Positions 23,218 to 34,482 are shown, counted from the stretch's first letter. The stretch: DNA of 64,000 nucleotides from Brachypterus glaber (GCA_958510825.1 OY294054.1:11114019-11178018); one strand, 5' to 3'. Translations and numbers: made by a program. Notes: generated from the sequence alone by a model not told the origin.

Positions 23218-23395
23218 CATATACAGTTCTCCGCATGAAACAAAGTCTCCGACGAAAGGGGGAGGAATCATTCGCGCTCTCTTCTTTCCGTCAAAAGCAT
23301 TATAAGGCGTGCGTGCCTACAACGGGCCTCTCGCACGCACATTCCTAACATATTTGTCGTAGCCACAGATGCGTGCGTTAAAGTATATCTTGTAC
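23218..23395 (+). repeat. 170-bp dispersed repeat, copy 1
   Basis: 'agttctccgcatgaaa', 'gtctccgacgaaagggggag', 'gcgctctcttctttccgtca' and 'ccacagatgcgtgcgtt' occur in this order here, at 60798-60952 and, inverted, at 62795-62957. The copies at 60.8 and 62.8 kb have short inverted ends (TATAGTT...CGCA). GC-richer than its surroundings. Nature unknown: a MITE, or a short retroposon without a recognisable tRNA head. Confidence 0.75.
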
Positions 23396-24240
23396 GTCGC
23401 ATCACCTTGTAAGTCAACCTTGCACATAAATTTCGTCTATTAGCCCCAATTGCCGCCCCACAGGACTACAATTGATGGCTACAAATTGTGTAGTACAGAA
23501 ACAACACAACAATGCGGATTTTAGACCAACTATATGTCTAAATTATGACTTTTGGCGAGCTTAGATTTTTTTGTAAAGCGGGATTTTTTTTTTCTGGAAT
23601 ATATTCTCAAGTTTTAAATATGCTCAAATTGTAAAAGGAAAAGGAGGGGCTAAATTTGATAAAAGCTAGATTCAATTTTTTTATGAAAAGGATCTTGAAA
23701 ACCCAAGAATACAATTAAAACTCATACGTCTATTGATATTTCTTGCCGCTAAATGTAAAAATTAAATTTAAAATAAATAATAAATATTTTCTCCGTGTAA
23801 GCCAAATATGTGAATTCTATCTTCATTTCTGGTTATTAATGCTATAACCCACTTTTAAAATTCAATGATTATTCATTAAGTTTAAAAATAAAAAGTGAAA
23901 AACACTGTGGGTAAAAAATAATTAAAATAATTATCATAGAGAGAATTGAATGAATAATTAAATTAACATACAATTTTGCAATGACAATGGGTTTTGGAGT
24001 TACCTAAATTACACAGTAACACGTTAATAAAAATCAAGTACACCTAGTTTAAAGTTGAGATTATGCAAATATTTCACTCATTCATTCATTCGAACGAACT
24101 AATAACTCTTCTTTCTAGAATACGCATACCGTTAAAATAAAGAATCGCCAACATCTCGATTTGTTTGTAAACAAATAGTAGGTATATTCAAGCCTGAACA
24201 ATAACAGTTACCAGTAACTTATTTCTTTTTTTTTAATTTT
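23396..24240. other. AT-rich spacer
   Basis: About 850 bp of AT-rich DNA, with no gene or shared repeat seen. Confidence 0.45.
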
Positions 24241-24620
24241 TCAATCTTTTTTTATTAAATTTTCTTTTTGCGAAAACCGAAAAAAAAAATCTTTTTGAAA
24301 AAAAAAATGTTTCAATTTTTTTTTATTTTTTGGTAGAATTAATCCTTATAATAAAAGTAATTTTTCCTGAAAACAATATTTCAGCATTTTTCAATTTATT
24401 TAAAAGTTTAACCCCCCATAACTTGATTTTTCCTAAAAATGTCAATACGATCGGATTATTCGTTCTTGAGTTATCGTGTTTACAAAAATTGTGACATCAG
24501 ACAGACGGACGGACGGACAAACGGACATTTGAATAAAAAAAAGTTGCTTATTTTTTTATGGAACAAATTTATATCCAAGAATTTTTTGTCTAGGACGATT
24601 TTTGATTACTTTTGAAAATT
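24241..24620. repeat. Dispersed 'GACAGACGGACGGACG' repeat, long copy
   Basis: Words in order: 'cgaaaaccgaaaaaaaaaatc', 'cataacttga', 'cgatcggattattcgttctt', 'gacggacggacggac', 'caagaattttttgtctagga' (each partial). The inverted counterpart lies at about 40160-40530. One arm or copy of a dispersed family. Confidence 0.6.
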
Positions 24621-24731
24621 CGAAACTACCTTGGCTACCACAAACAACACTTAGATCGAGTAAACACAACAATTTGTTTTGTTGCCCTTTCCAGATTTCT
24701 GGTTGCAGCAGAAAAATAGTTGTTTCGTATA

Positions 24732-24764
<33 letters not shown>

Positions 24765-25054
24765 ATAAATCTGGTTGTCCCAAACAGATCTTTTTTTTTC
24801 AGTGTCTGTATTGAAGCGCCCATTTTTATATTGTTAAAAGTTTTTCCTCTCATAACTTTTTATTTTTTAAGGAAAGAGATATAAAGAACTTTTTTTTTCA
24901 TTTTTTTTTCATGAACAATAAAAAAATAACAACAAAATATTATTTGGAAAACAAAATTCTTAAAATAATTTTTCTATATTTTTTTTCTCAAATTGAATAT
25001 TTATAGGGTAAAATATTGTTTTGGCACAGGTAATTTGCAGTGAGAATTTATCTT
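24621..25054. other. Spacer with (TTTA)n tract
   Basis: Includes a (TATT)n microsatellite at about 24732-24761. The rest is T-rich, with nothing else recognised. Confidence 0.45.
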
Positions 25055-25235
25055 CACTGTAGAAAGTCAACTGAATATTGAGTTACAAATGGATAGGAAA
25101 TCGGCAGTTATTATCGTATACAATTGTACTTTAATTTTTGTTAAAAAAACGCAATATTTCATGTCCGTCCTTAAATATTAAAGTAAATGACTTTAGAACA
25201 ATAGTGTTTTTAGCCAAAATTTAATTACATTTGTA

Positions 25236-25662
25236 TCAAGGGCGTAGATGAGGGGTGGGGGGTAATGGGGGGGTAATTACCCCCCCCCCCCCATAGGCTT
25301 GGGCGCCAATTTTGTTTGCAGGGCGCCAAGTTTGGTAGAAACCGTCAGGGACACAGTTTTTTTCTTGTTGGTATTTTTTTTTGGGCGCCAAGTTTGGTAG
25401 ATACCGTCAGGGACCAAGCTTTTGTCTTAGGGTATTTTTTTGGGCGCCATCATTTTTTTTGTAGGGGCGCCACGTTTGGTAGAAACCGTCAGGGACAAAG
25501 CTTTTTTTGTTGATGGCATTTTTTGGAGGGCATTCTTTTTTGTAGGCGCACAAAGCTTTATTTTAGGGTGTTTTTTCTTTTTATGGGGCGCCAAATTTGA
25601 GGCTTGAAAGGCCGCCCCTGGGTATTACCCCCCCCATAGAAGAAAAAGATCTACGTCCTTGA
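25236..25662. mobile_element. GGCGCC minisatellite in a TCAAGGGCGTAGAT shell, copy 2
   Basis: TCAAGGGCGTAGAT at 25236 pairs with ATCTACGTCCTTGA ending at 25662; TTTGTA is duplicated on both sides (25230-25235, 25663-25668). Inside come G-runs and C-runs, then three to four units with 'gggcgccaagtttggtag' and 'aaccgtcagggac', in the opposite orientation to 13624-14028. The plus frame at 25316-25513 follows the unit and is not a gene. Confidence 0.8.
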
Positions 25663-25759
25663 TTTGTATAGGATCATAACTTCCTATCCATTTGTAACTA
25701 AACATTGTACAAATGTACTTTACTTTTTGTTAAAAACACTATAGTTCTAAAGTCACGTA

Positions 25760-26714
25760 GGGGAAGAGGGGAATGGTTCAACCAAGGGGCACATTCAACC
25801 AGTCGGTCCAACTTCCAAGACTATTTGAATTAAGCGCCCAAATAAGGCACATAACACTCTTCCTTGCAAAATCTACTTTCATAAGTAATATGGCCGATCT
25901 ATCTCATTTAGTGTCCGAGTGAAACAAAAAAATGTGGTTTTTGCGATTTTATGTAAAAATTTTAGTACTTTTTATTTTTTTGGTAGAGCCTTTGTATTTA
26001 ATATATTCCTTACGTTACAAGGTTTACTATTTTACTAAATTATAAAAATTTGTTAATCTAATGTTATTTTAACCTTGAAACAAGAAATTTTGCCGGGATT
26101 AATTTTTATGTGCAAAAAGTACACTTGGGGCACATTCAGCCAAACACGATGGGGCACGTTCAACCTATGGTTTTTGCATATGGTGAAAAATAAAAAAGGT
26201 TTGGCCATACTATACTGTAGTTTATTTCTATTTTAAACTACTCTTTTAAAAATATGTGCCTTACTTTTCTTTTTATTTCATCTCACTAACTTATAAGAGG
26301 AAGTTTTATTCACATTTAATTTTATTTATTAAAGTTATATTTTTTTAGTGATATTTTATTTTATGTGTTTAAAGTTTTTGTAAGCTGCATGTTTTTACCT
26401 ATATATTAAAGTTTATTTAATAAATGTAATAAAAACATAAAGCATCTTTTAATATTATTGATGTTTAAAACTGTCCCTTCTCTTGGTTGAATTTACCTCG
26501 CTCTGGGGCAGATTCAACTATTTTGCAGCTTGCCATTTAAACAGCAAAAAAATATTAAATATTTATTTTATAAAAATTTAAACTACAGCTATTTATAAAC
26601 AAAGTTAAAGTTTACGACCATTGCAAAATTATTTCGAAATATTCATATTTTAAAAAGACATGATTTTTTTACAAAAAAGTGGTTGAACCATCCGGATGCA
26701 TCCCCCTCTTCCCC
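25760..26714. mobile_element. TA-flanked GGGGAAGAGGGG element
   Basis: GGGGAAGAGGGG at 25760 pairs with CCCCTCTTCCCC ending at 26714; TA on both sides (25758-25759, 26715-26716), and the uninterrupted paralog at about 59620-59650 has a single TA there. 955 bp. The phrase GGGGCACATTCAACC, or near variants, occurs at about 25786, 26128, 26152 and 26498, and 'ggttgaaccat' lies beside the right end. The rest is AT-rich and non-coding. Probably pogo/Tc1-mariner-type, non-autonomous. Confidence 0.8.
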
Positions 26715-26855
26715 TACTATAATATTTAAGGACGGACATGAAATATTGCGTGTTTTTAACAAAAATTAAAGTACAATTGTATAGGATAAAAACTTCCGAT
26801 TTCCTATCCATTTGTAACTAAATCGAACTGAATATTCAGTTTACTTTTTACAGTG

Positions 26856-27600
26856 TATCATGATATAAAAGGGAAAAGAATGTTCCATTAAAACAAACGT
26901 AGATGCTTGGAACTTTCTCTTACGAGGAAGCCAATACTAGGTCACTCTTGACACTGTATGTTCGACAAATCTGTAAATAAACTACTATAAAATTACTATC
27001 GGATAATATGTATTTACTTCTAAATTAAAAGTTCTAATAAGGGGCATCTTAACAGAACGGCCCCTGCTGGGGGCGGCTGTTTTTAAGAGCGACCCAACTG
27101 TCAAATCTGAGGGGCTATTCGCTCCGGAATTAAAGCTTTAGCACAAAATAAAGACTTAGAGCTTTGTTTCCATAAAGACTTTTAATCAGTGGGGTAAAAT
27201 CTAAAACATAGTTTAATTTTAGCCAACTTAACCAATAAAAAAAAATAAATAAACAGGGTTATTTATTTTCTTTTTTTGATCGACTTATGATTAGGTATAA
27301 CTTTTTTTTGTATATAATATATACAAAAATATATACTATACATAAGAGGAAAAAAAATTAAACAGCAGTACATTCTTACAGATATAAAGTACCCAGCACA
27401 TATAAAAAGCCTGGAAATTTATTAGTCACCAAAATTATACAAAATATTGCACCGTCATAAAAATCAGTAGCGTTCCTACAATTCAGCTAAAACGGAAAAA
27501 TAAAATAAAAGCCTTTTTTTAAGAAAACAAATTATATATAGCTCAAAACAATAAAACTTTATCCAATTTTATACGAAAAAAAAAAATAAAAATAATTAAT
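26856..27600. other. AT-rich spacer
   Basis: A GC-richer patch at about 27040-27125 ('cggcccctgctgggggcggc') lies within AT-rich DNA. No gene recognised. Confidence 0.4.
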
Positions 27601-27604
27601 TTTT

Positions 27605-27840
27605 AAAATTTTCAGTTGAATTAGTTGAATGCCATATTTCGTTTTGAAGCTGAAATTTGGCACATATTTAAAGGAGGTGGGTTGAAAAGAGCCAGTTTCC
27701 GCCCATCAGCCACTTGATGTGACATATATTTTCCACTTGATGTGACATATATTTTCCACTTGATGTGACATAAATTTTCAATTGAATTAGGTGAATGCCA
27801 TATTTCATTTTGAAGCTGAAATTTGGCACATATTTTTTAT
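27605..27840. repeat. Duplicated flank around a 23-bp triplicate
   Basis: 27610-27673 and 27775-27840 are direct copies ('gaatgccatattt', 'gaagctgaaatttggcacat'). Between them the 23-bp unit 'cacttgatgtgacatatatt' plus 3 bp is repeated three times (27711-27780). The minus-strand frame over this is repeat-driven. Confidence 0.8.
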
Positions 27841-27892
27841 CTATTTTGTATAACATGGATATTTAATTTAAAATTTTTTTGTCTTATTATAG

Positions 27893-28121
27893 ATTGCAAC
27901 TTGCACCATTTTTACACAAAAGTTTTTGCAATTTTTCTCACAAGTTTTTCTTAAAATATCTTTTTGCGCATACATGTGGGGTTTGGACTTGCGAATTAGA
28001 TTTGCCATTTGTGAATGTCAGGTGTGATATAATGGGGACACTACCCTCGAGATGGGAAAATCTACTCTGCCCAGAAAAATTATACGTTGATGATCTCAGG
28101 GATGCTCTACAATATTTATAA
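27893..28121 (+). CDS. Coding-like terminal exon candidate, unrecognised
   Basis: A T-rich tract ending in 'gtcttattatag' (AG at 27891-27892) precedes a frame that stays open for 76 codons to TAA at 28119-28121. The last 50 codons are GC-richer than the surroundings and protein-like, with HTCGVWTCELDLPFVNV and a charged end ENLLCPEKLYVDDLRDALQ. I do not recognise the family. It may be a terminal exon of a decayed gene or a transposon protein fragment. There is no visible upstream exon, and the first 25 codons are low in complexity. Confidence 0.25.
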
Positions 28122-28571
28122 TTTTCATTTTCAAATCGTTTTTTTTTGTTTTTTACATTTTTCGAAAGTATATGTAGACTTCTTTATGATTTTTAATTAA
28201 AAAAAAACTTTAAACGCGTTTTTCTCAAAAGTATACGTAGACTTTTTCATAATTTTTTATTAAAAAAAACTTTAAACGGGTTTTTCTCAGTCGGCGGCGG
28301 TGATTTCCCCTGAACCACTGCACACCGATCCTTATGAAATTTTAACTAGATATTCTACACATGAATAGCTTCAGCGCATTCTGTAACCGTATTAAAATTG
28401 TAATTTTTACTATTTTTTTTTTGTCAAAAACTGAAAAAAAAAACTCTTTTTTGTTATTTTTTTCTTTAAATCTCCGCCATTTAATTATTTATTAATAAAT
28501 ATTAATATCCATAGAATAGGCAAGAGCCACAGTCATACTAAATCTAAATAATTTTGATTTTTTCGTTTTAG
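28122..28571. repeat. Spacer with 62-bp tandem pair
   Basis: 28165-28229 and 28228-28288 are tandem copies ('aaagtatacgtagactt', 'aaactttaaacgcgtttttc'). The rest is T-rich spacer, ending in the pyrimidine tract 'gattttttcgttttag' directly before the next open frame. Confidence 0.6.
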
Positions 28572-28664
28572 ATGAGACTTTATCAAGATATCAACGAAGC
28601 CAATGCCGCCAGCGACATATCTACTTTTCGAGGAGTTATGTTTGCCTGTTATTTTTGTGTATAA
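28572..28664 (+). CDS. Coding-like islet, unrecognised
   Basis: Directly after a splice-acceptor-like 'tttttcgttttag' (AG at 28570-28571), ATG at 28572 opens 30 codons to TAA at 28662-28664, starting MRLYQDINEANAASDISTF. The local GC content is well above the neighbouring sequence. No family, no clear donor site. It lies about 450 bp after the similar islet at 27893-28121, in the same orientation, but that frame has its own stop, so they are not simply consecutive exons. Confidence 0.15.
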   Translation: MRLYQDINEANAASDISTFRGVMFACYFCV

Positions 28665-28789
28665 AAAGTGTTTAAAATTAAAAAAAAAATGTTTCATGTA
28701 TTTCGAGAGTGTATTTATTAAGCTCAACAATTTTTTTATTAATATCAATAATAATACATCCTTAAAAATTAACAAAAATAGCCATTTTT

Positions 28790-28930
28790 TGCAGAGGCGA
28801 GGACCGAGGACTAAAATTTTCCGCCAGGGGTAAAGCTTGTTTTCAGAGTCATCAAAATTTTTCAGGGTAAAAAGTTGGGAGATTTTCTTAATCTTTAGTT
28901 GGGACATTGTCGTTCAGCCCCCCCCCCCCA
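28790..28930. repeat. Dispersed GTTGGGAA / CATCAAAATTTTTC repeat, copy 3
   Basis: 'gcgaggaccgaggac', 'ggggtaaagctt', 'gtcatcaaaatttttcag' and 'aaaaagttgggag' match the families at 840-1130 and 16145-16510. It ends in a C-run followed by an A-run (28919-28940). Confidence 0.6.
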
Positions 28931-29267
28931 AAAAAAAACCGCGTCACCCATTCAGAACATTTATTAAATGTCCCCAAGTGCTTCTGTAGGTATACATTTA
29001 ATTTTACGTAACAATGTCAATTTCAGAAGACAATGGACTAAATAAAAAGATAACAATAATAGTTGTACCCGGATACGTAAAAAAATGAGTAATCGACATT
29101 GCATAATTTGTGAAAAATATTGGTATAGCCAAATGACGTAAGCGCCAGGACAAACAGGATCAACGTTACAGAATTTTAAAAGCTTTCACTTCTCTTCACA
29201 ACATTGTACAAGGTAAGTTAGAAAAAGGGTTTAAACCTTTAACTGCTAATTGTGCATACATTTTTTT
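28931..29267. other. Spacer
   Basis: About 340 bp of AT-rich sequence; nothing recognised. Confidence 0.4.
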
Positions 29268-29857
29268 TCTATTTTACGACTCTTATAATCACATGCATTT
29301 TGCGTGTTCTTACACTGAGAATAATTTTGCACCGATGAACACTTTATTGCATCAATGCTTAAAATAAAGGCAAGTTACGCATAAATTAATTATAACAACG
29401 AATTTTGTTTATTAAATAAATTTTACATTAAGACAACCAATTTTAAGCATTGATATAATAAAAATATTATTGTCACAATTAAGAACGAACATCGGTGCAA
29501 AATCAATGTAATTTTATTGATATGACGTTCATTTTTATTGATATCACGTTAGTTTTTGGTTCAGTGTATATGCCCATAAGAGGTATGTATGTTTTTTCTT
29601 TTGGGTTGGCAACAGACAAAAGCCTATCGCTTGACGTTTTCCGTGCAAATGTCAACGTCTCTTTAAAACGTTCGCGACGACGTGCGCCACCGGTGGTACA
29701 CGGTTTAATTCAGTTTCTATACGCCTTTAAATCCACTGCTTATCAGTTATACTTACGATATTGGATTTAAGACTATACATATAATGTAAACTCGTTTTCT
29801 AAACTTGACTCGTGCGCTAAAAACGTATGTTATGAAACTAGTACTTTAATATACTAT
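29268..29857. mobile_element. ATATACTAT-ended repeat, second copy, interrupted
   Basis: Collinear with 12043-12446: 'ttctattttacgactctta', 'cacatgcattttgcgtgttc', 'gcccataagaggta', 'gttggcaacagacaaaagcc' and the end 'aaaacgtatgttatgaaact...atatactat'. It is interrupted at 29313-29566 by a CACTG-ended insertion. A 91-codon plus frame crosses the two and is judged spurious. Confidence 0.7.
29313..29566. mobile_element. CACTGA-ended insertion with TA target
   Basis: Relative to the 12.1-kb copy ('gttcttataggcccataag'), this copy has 254 extra bases between 'gttctta' and 'tatgcccataag', flanked by TA (29311-29312, 29567-29568). Ends CACTGAGAAT and GGTTCAGTG. Internal complementary words GCACCGATG / CATCGGTGC and 'aagcattgat' variants. 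Non-coding. Confidence 0.8.
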
Positions 29858-29942
29858 AAAACTATTTAGCTGACATTCTCTAAGGGACTGTTTAACAATT
29901 ATGTCACCGCTATAGGGTAAAAAGTGACTTCACTTTTTTATA

Positions 29943-30207
29943 CATAGAAAAAACGGATTCCTTGAACCAAGGACACGTGTCTTTGGATATTTCAAAGCCA
30001 TATTCTCTTGTTTCAAGGCTGGCATTTTCTTGAACCAAACTCAATGTCCTTGAATAAAGAGCGCGGATTTTTATTCCAAAACCCGTGCTCTTCATTCAAG
30101 GACATTGACTTTGGTTCAAGAAAATGCCAGCCTTGAAACAAGAGAATATGGCTTTGAACATATACAAAGACACGTGTCCTTGGTCCAAGGAATCCGTTTT
30201 TTCTATG
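29943..30207. mobile_element. 265-bp near-perfect palindrome, copy 1
   Basis: CATAGAAAAAACGGATTCC at 29943 pairs with GGAATCCGTTTTTTCTATG ending at 30207; arms of about 125 bp are almost perfectly complementary. TA on both sides (29941-29942, 30208-30209). Words include CCTTGAACCAAGGACACGTG and 'caaggctggcattttcttga'. A copy with only a few differences is at 55075-55340. A transcript would fold into one long hairpin. Confidence 0.9.
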
Positions 30208-31769
30208 TAGTCCAACCTAAACCGGAATTTCGTTTTTATAACTTTTCCCGAGGAAAGTCTTGCGTTATTACAACAAATTGATTTTTTTAAATATATTTTT
30301 CACATTTCTCGACAGTTTGTTTCTTTGTCTGTCCGAAAAAATTTGAAATCACGATAACTCGAGAACGCTTTGAGCTAATGTTATCAAATTGGATCAAATT
30401 TCTCATCTTAGTAACGGGCTTTTCTTTTCTTAATTTTTTTCTAACAAATTTTTTGGCAAACAAAAAAACGTTTGATTTTAAAAAAAATAGAAACGTATTC
30501 TTTTGTTGGCAGCAGTACTTTTGTTTTGTTCTAAACCGTGCTATTTTTTTTTAATAAAAAATCTTTGTTCTATTTGAGTGAAGCGAGCAAATAAAGTTTT
30601 AGCAAAAAACCAAATTAATTCAAAATTAAGTATTATAGGTACCTACTGTGGCTGACAATTTGTCATTTAATTTTTCACAACAAAACGGACACTATCTTTA
30701 AATTTATAAACATTGGTGAAGTTAGTTACACATTTTTAATTTATCAGTGCATGCATAGATGGCGATCTCCACAAAAATAAAATAAGAAATAACTTTTATT
30801 TAATACTAACAATTTTAAAACATATAAATATGTTAAATATATTAAATATAAATATTCATTCGACATAAACAATAAAAATTTGTCTAAAAAAGTATAAAAT
30901 AACATGATATATTATATACGTTAAATTACCAGCAGAGGCCGCACTTATCAGTGAGATTTCAGAAATGACATTGGCTGTAAATTTAATATATTTTAGAAAT
31001 ACGAAAAAATTGTAATTTCAATGTGTATGTGACGTTATTTTATAAAAATAAGTACTTAAAACTATTTTGTCCATAATATTTTAATTCATTTGTTTTTAAC
31101 ATATCTACGTGAACTTAGTCACAATATAGTTCTTGACCAAGGGATGGAAATGTGGTGTTTCAAACTTTTTAGCTAGTAGAAGTTAACAGTAATTAATTAT
31201 CCAGCTTTTACGTATATATGTAAATAGCTTATTTCTAAATGATTGTGAATAATATAATTTAACGACGCACCTTACTCGTGGCATATGGCGCTATCCTTAG
31301 GTTCTATGCGACCCTAACATAACGTTACAACCATGCGCACAAAATACATAACGACACATGAAGCCAATCATGGTGTGTTACGTTTTATGCTAGATATGCG
31401 AGAATTTATTTTATGACGGGAAGTTTTCAAGTTAGCGTAACTGAATTTATGGATATTCCCCTTTTCTGAACCACCCTGTATCTATCAAATATCCCAATAA
31501 AAGCCCATATAGTTCCCATAGTGCACATTGCACCCGGATATTAGAAAGTATCTACTCCGAAGTCTTTAAATATTCATAGTGTGTATCGCCCGAATGTTTT
31601 TGGCTTATGTTACTAAACAGAAATTGCGAAACTAAAATTTAATGATTCACGGAGTTTCCTTTATAAAACACTATTAAAAACAAGCCGTGAAGGTATATAA
31701 CGCTTCGTATTCTATACTATACTCCTCGCAGTTGCAAGTAGCTTAAACTACCCTCACATATTTTTTTTA
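30208..31769. other. AT-rich spacer
   Basis: Contains a 'gtctgtccg...cacgataactcgagaacg' block at about 30315-30380 (repeat family noted at 7390). 31290-31400 has weakly inverted 'atgcgaccctaacataacg / gttacgttttatgctagata' words. No gene recognised in about 1.5 kb. Confidence 0.45.
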
Positions 31770-32230
31770 GTAATTATTACTGGCATAGTGATTAATTGGC
31801 AAGTAATTAATTAGTGAAAATAATTTATCATTTATTTAAGTAATTTATTATTTGCATACAATTATTACTTGCCAGATTATTACTACCTAGTTTTAATTTA
31901 ACTACTAGATGTTTATTATTGGCAGTAATTACTTGCCAATTTATTACTAGTTTAAATTATTACCACTATCTATTTATTACTGGCAGTAATAAACTATTTG
32001 CCAATTTATTACTGAGAATTATTGATATACATTATTTTCTATTTTGTCCATAAATAAAGAGTTTTATATTTATTGAGGTTTATTAAGATGAGGAGGGATC
32101 GAAGGAAGGGGAATTATTGTATCTGCTTATTATATTGTATTTGTATCTATCTCGGCTGCACTTATATTGGTGAGATATAATACTATAAATAATTGGCAGT
32201 AATTTATTACTACTAAATTTATTCAATTAT
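31770..32230. repeat. Reiterated TTACTGGCAGTAAT palindrome cluster
   Basis: Variants of TTATTACTGGCAGTAAT and ACTTGCCAATTTATTACT recur at about 31780, 31860, 31912, 31965 and 32190, often as back-to-back palindromes (TTGGCAGTAATTACTTGCCAA, slightly longer). Intervening sequence is AT-rich. This may be a palindrome-rich MITE or a degenerate minisatellite. Confidence 0.6.
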
Positions 32231-33552
32231 TATGATTTGATCCTCTACAAAACTCAAGTCTACTCCCTCTGGATCCCGGTAGAGACTATATATTGTTGAT
32301 CAGATATGTTTCGGTGCATTTATCATAAAGCTGGTAAAACCGAAAATAATCTTTTTTTTTGCAAAACTGGTAAACAAGCGTTTAAGACGTCATCCATTTT
32401 AAAAGTAGTAATAAATTTTCAATAAATAAAATTACAGATTCAAAATGGTGACAAAAAATAATAAGTTACAATTTTTTCATAAATATATTAATGTATACAT
32501 AGTTTCCGATTTTAACATTTTATTTTTACGGTGAAGCATTATTACACTTTTTGTTTCTTTATTAATTAAAAATAAAATAGAGCCGTTTAAGTATTGCGCA
32601 ACTCACTTTTTGGTCAATTTTGACCCCCTCCGACCCCTTGGTAAAGCACTGTAAAATTTTATGTTTTTACCAGCATCATGATAAAATTTTTCCACTGTGC
32701 GTGTGGTTTTGAAACAAATTAGGGACCACGGAGGTCTTTTATTGTCAAATATGTTCATATCGTTAAAAAAACCTTGAGAAAAACAGTCTGGTTTGGACTT
32801 TTTATCAGATGGGTATCAGACGATGTTATAATATATTTATTTTGACATATGCAACGTTAAACCCCCCAGACTCCACACCACTGGACATAAAAAAATATGT
32901 GTAATTTTTTTATAAAGAACATGTATGTAGTAGTATTACATATATAAATTTTTGGCTGTAGCTATCTAATTTATATAAAAATTTTAAATTTTAATGAAAT
33001 ATATCGGAAAAACACGAAAAAAGTGCCATACTTGGAGTTCGTGGCCCTGTAAACAATTAGCTAGGGTAGATATTTAAAATCTGCAAGTTATGGTACGAAT
33101 CATTTTTATTTAGCAATATTTCCATAAAAAAAAAAATTTATTCAAACCGGCGCATTTTTGTTTTGACCTTAAAAGCATACAAAAAACCCAATGTGCGCTA
33201 TATATCAAGATTTTGAGGGTCAAGAATTTTTTTTCATTGTCATATTCGTTTTCAACGTCCAAAAATACATAGAAAAAATATACCTAGTTTTGTTGATAAA
33301 AAACTAACTTTATTTTTGTTGTGTGTTGTTAGCTTTTCTAATTGCTTATGGAATTCTCATTAAATTGGGTAAAATTTTTCATTAGATTTACTTTTCAGGC
33401 TAATACATACCATCAACTTTTAGACTGATAAAATACAATAAAATTATTCGTTTTTAATAACTGTATTCTTTGGTATGATATTGTTTTTTTCTTGGAGAAA
33501 TTTTTAATAACTACAATTGTATACAGTCTTTGTTATGATTATTTTTTATTTA
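32231..33552. other. AT-rich spacer
   Basis: About 1.3 kb of AT-rich sequence, with no repeat or coding-like frame recognised. Confidence 0.45.
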
Positions 33553-33554
33553 GA

Positions 33555-34263
33555 GGGGCCATACTTTAAATACGTAACGCACTTAGGGGGATGGGGGCAG
33601 TGCTTAGGGATACGATGCGTTATGAGGAGGAGGGGGACTAATGCACAGTGGGCCAGAAATAAAAAAAAATGACAAAAATTTGAATTTTTGTGTACTTATA
33701 TTTTCGATACTGCTGATTTCGAATATCAGTGAAAATTTTGAAAAAAAATTCCGCGACCCTGGTGGAACATGATTTATTTTATATTATCGATTTTGCTGAA
33801 ATTTGGTATGAATCAATACCTTAAAGTTCAAATTTCGGTAAAGAGAAAAAGTTAGGGTGGTTCGACTTCTAAGATGTTGTCGTAATTGATCTAAATTAAG
33901 CTTAATAATTAGATTTACATTATTTATAACTAACATCTGTTCATAATTAAGCCACTAAATATGATATAGCCCATACAAATGTAAAAATATATTTTTTTTC
34001 AAAATCGTGCCATTTCGGGGTAACTTTTTTTTCATTTATAAAAGTCCAAAATGATCAAAATTTGTGTTACGTAATACTTGAACGTTCCCTAATGTAGCGT
34101 TATGTCACGCTCCTAATTATTTTTCACCCATATTTTTCCTTTTTTTAGGGTGGTCTTAGCTGCTAGCTTTATATATTTATAGGGGGGTAAGTCTTATTAT
34201 TACAAAGCGTTACATGGGGGGAGGAGGTGCAAAATTTTGCGTTACGTATTTAAAGTATGACCC
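33555..34263. mobile_element. Harbinger-like element, GGGGYCATACTTTAAATACG ends (long copy)
   Basis: GGGGCCATACTTTAAATACG at 33555 pairs with CGTATTTAAAGTATGACCC ending at 34263. Subterminal 'gtaacgcac' and 'aagcgttac' match the 11042-11297 copy. The interior is different and contains 'gatcaaaatttgtgttacgt' and 'cttgaacgttccct' (34055-34093), the right end of the family at 39439-39590. No protein recognised. Confidence 0.7.
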
Positions 34264-34331
34264 AGAGATTTGGTTATCAACTTGCCCATCAGCTGATCTA
34301 TTTTGATATGCCACATGAATAAGGTACCGTA

Positions 34332-34482
34332 CAGTCAAGTGGGGTGACTTCGGATGGTGCGGGTGACTTCGGATACTTTCGCAAAACTCTCTGAACCAAA
34401 TCACGTGTGCACAAGTTGTGGGGTAATGTGCACAAGTTGTGGAATTAAACCCCAGACCATCCGAAGTCACCCCACTTGACGG
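34332..34482. mobile_element. 151-bp element with GGTGACTTCGGATGGT phrase
   Basis: CAGTCAAGTGGGGTGACTTC at 34332 pairs with GAAGTCACCCCACTTGACGG ending at 34482; TA on both sides (34330-34331, 34483-34484). The phrase GGTGACTTCGGAT occurs twice at the left end and once, inverted, at the right. 'gtgcacaagttgtgg' is tandemly repeated inside. Same architecture as the 0.9-kb GGGG-ended elements but short. Confidence 0.75.

Larger units (their letters stand above)
25055..26855. mobile_element. CACTG-ended palindrome carrying two nested insertions
   Basis: CACTGTAGAAAGTCAACTGA at 25055 pairs with the end TTTACTTTTTACAGTG at 26855, and both arms carry 'acaaatggataggaaatcgg' or its complement plus 'gtacaattgta'. 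Removing the insertions at 25236-25662 and 25760-26714 leaves about 410 bp, close to the uninterrupted relative at 59327-59715, which aligns across both insertion sites. A non-autonomous DNA element with no protein. Confidence 0.85.

Noticed and set aside
24440..24530. Functional regulatory repeat (GGAC)n
   Set aside because: It is one of several copies of a dispersed repeat with the same word order, so no specific regulatory role is supported.
28533..28907. 124-codon minus frame
   Set aside because: Lys/Leu/Phe-rich, crosses a dispersed repeat and a coding-like islet on the other strand, no domain.
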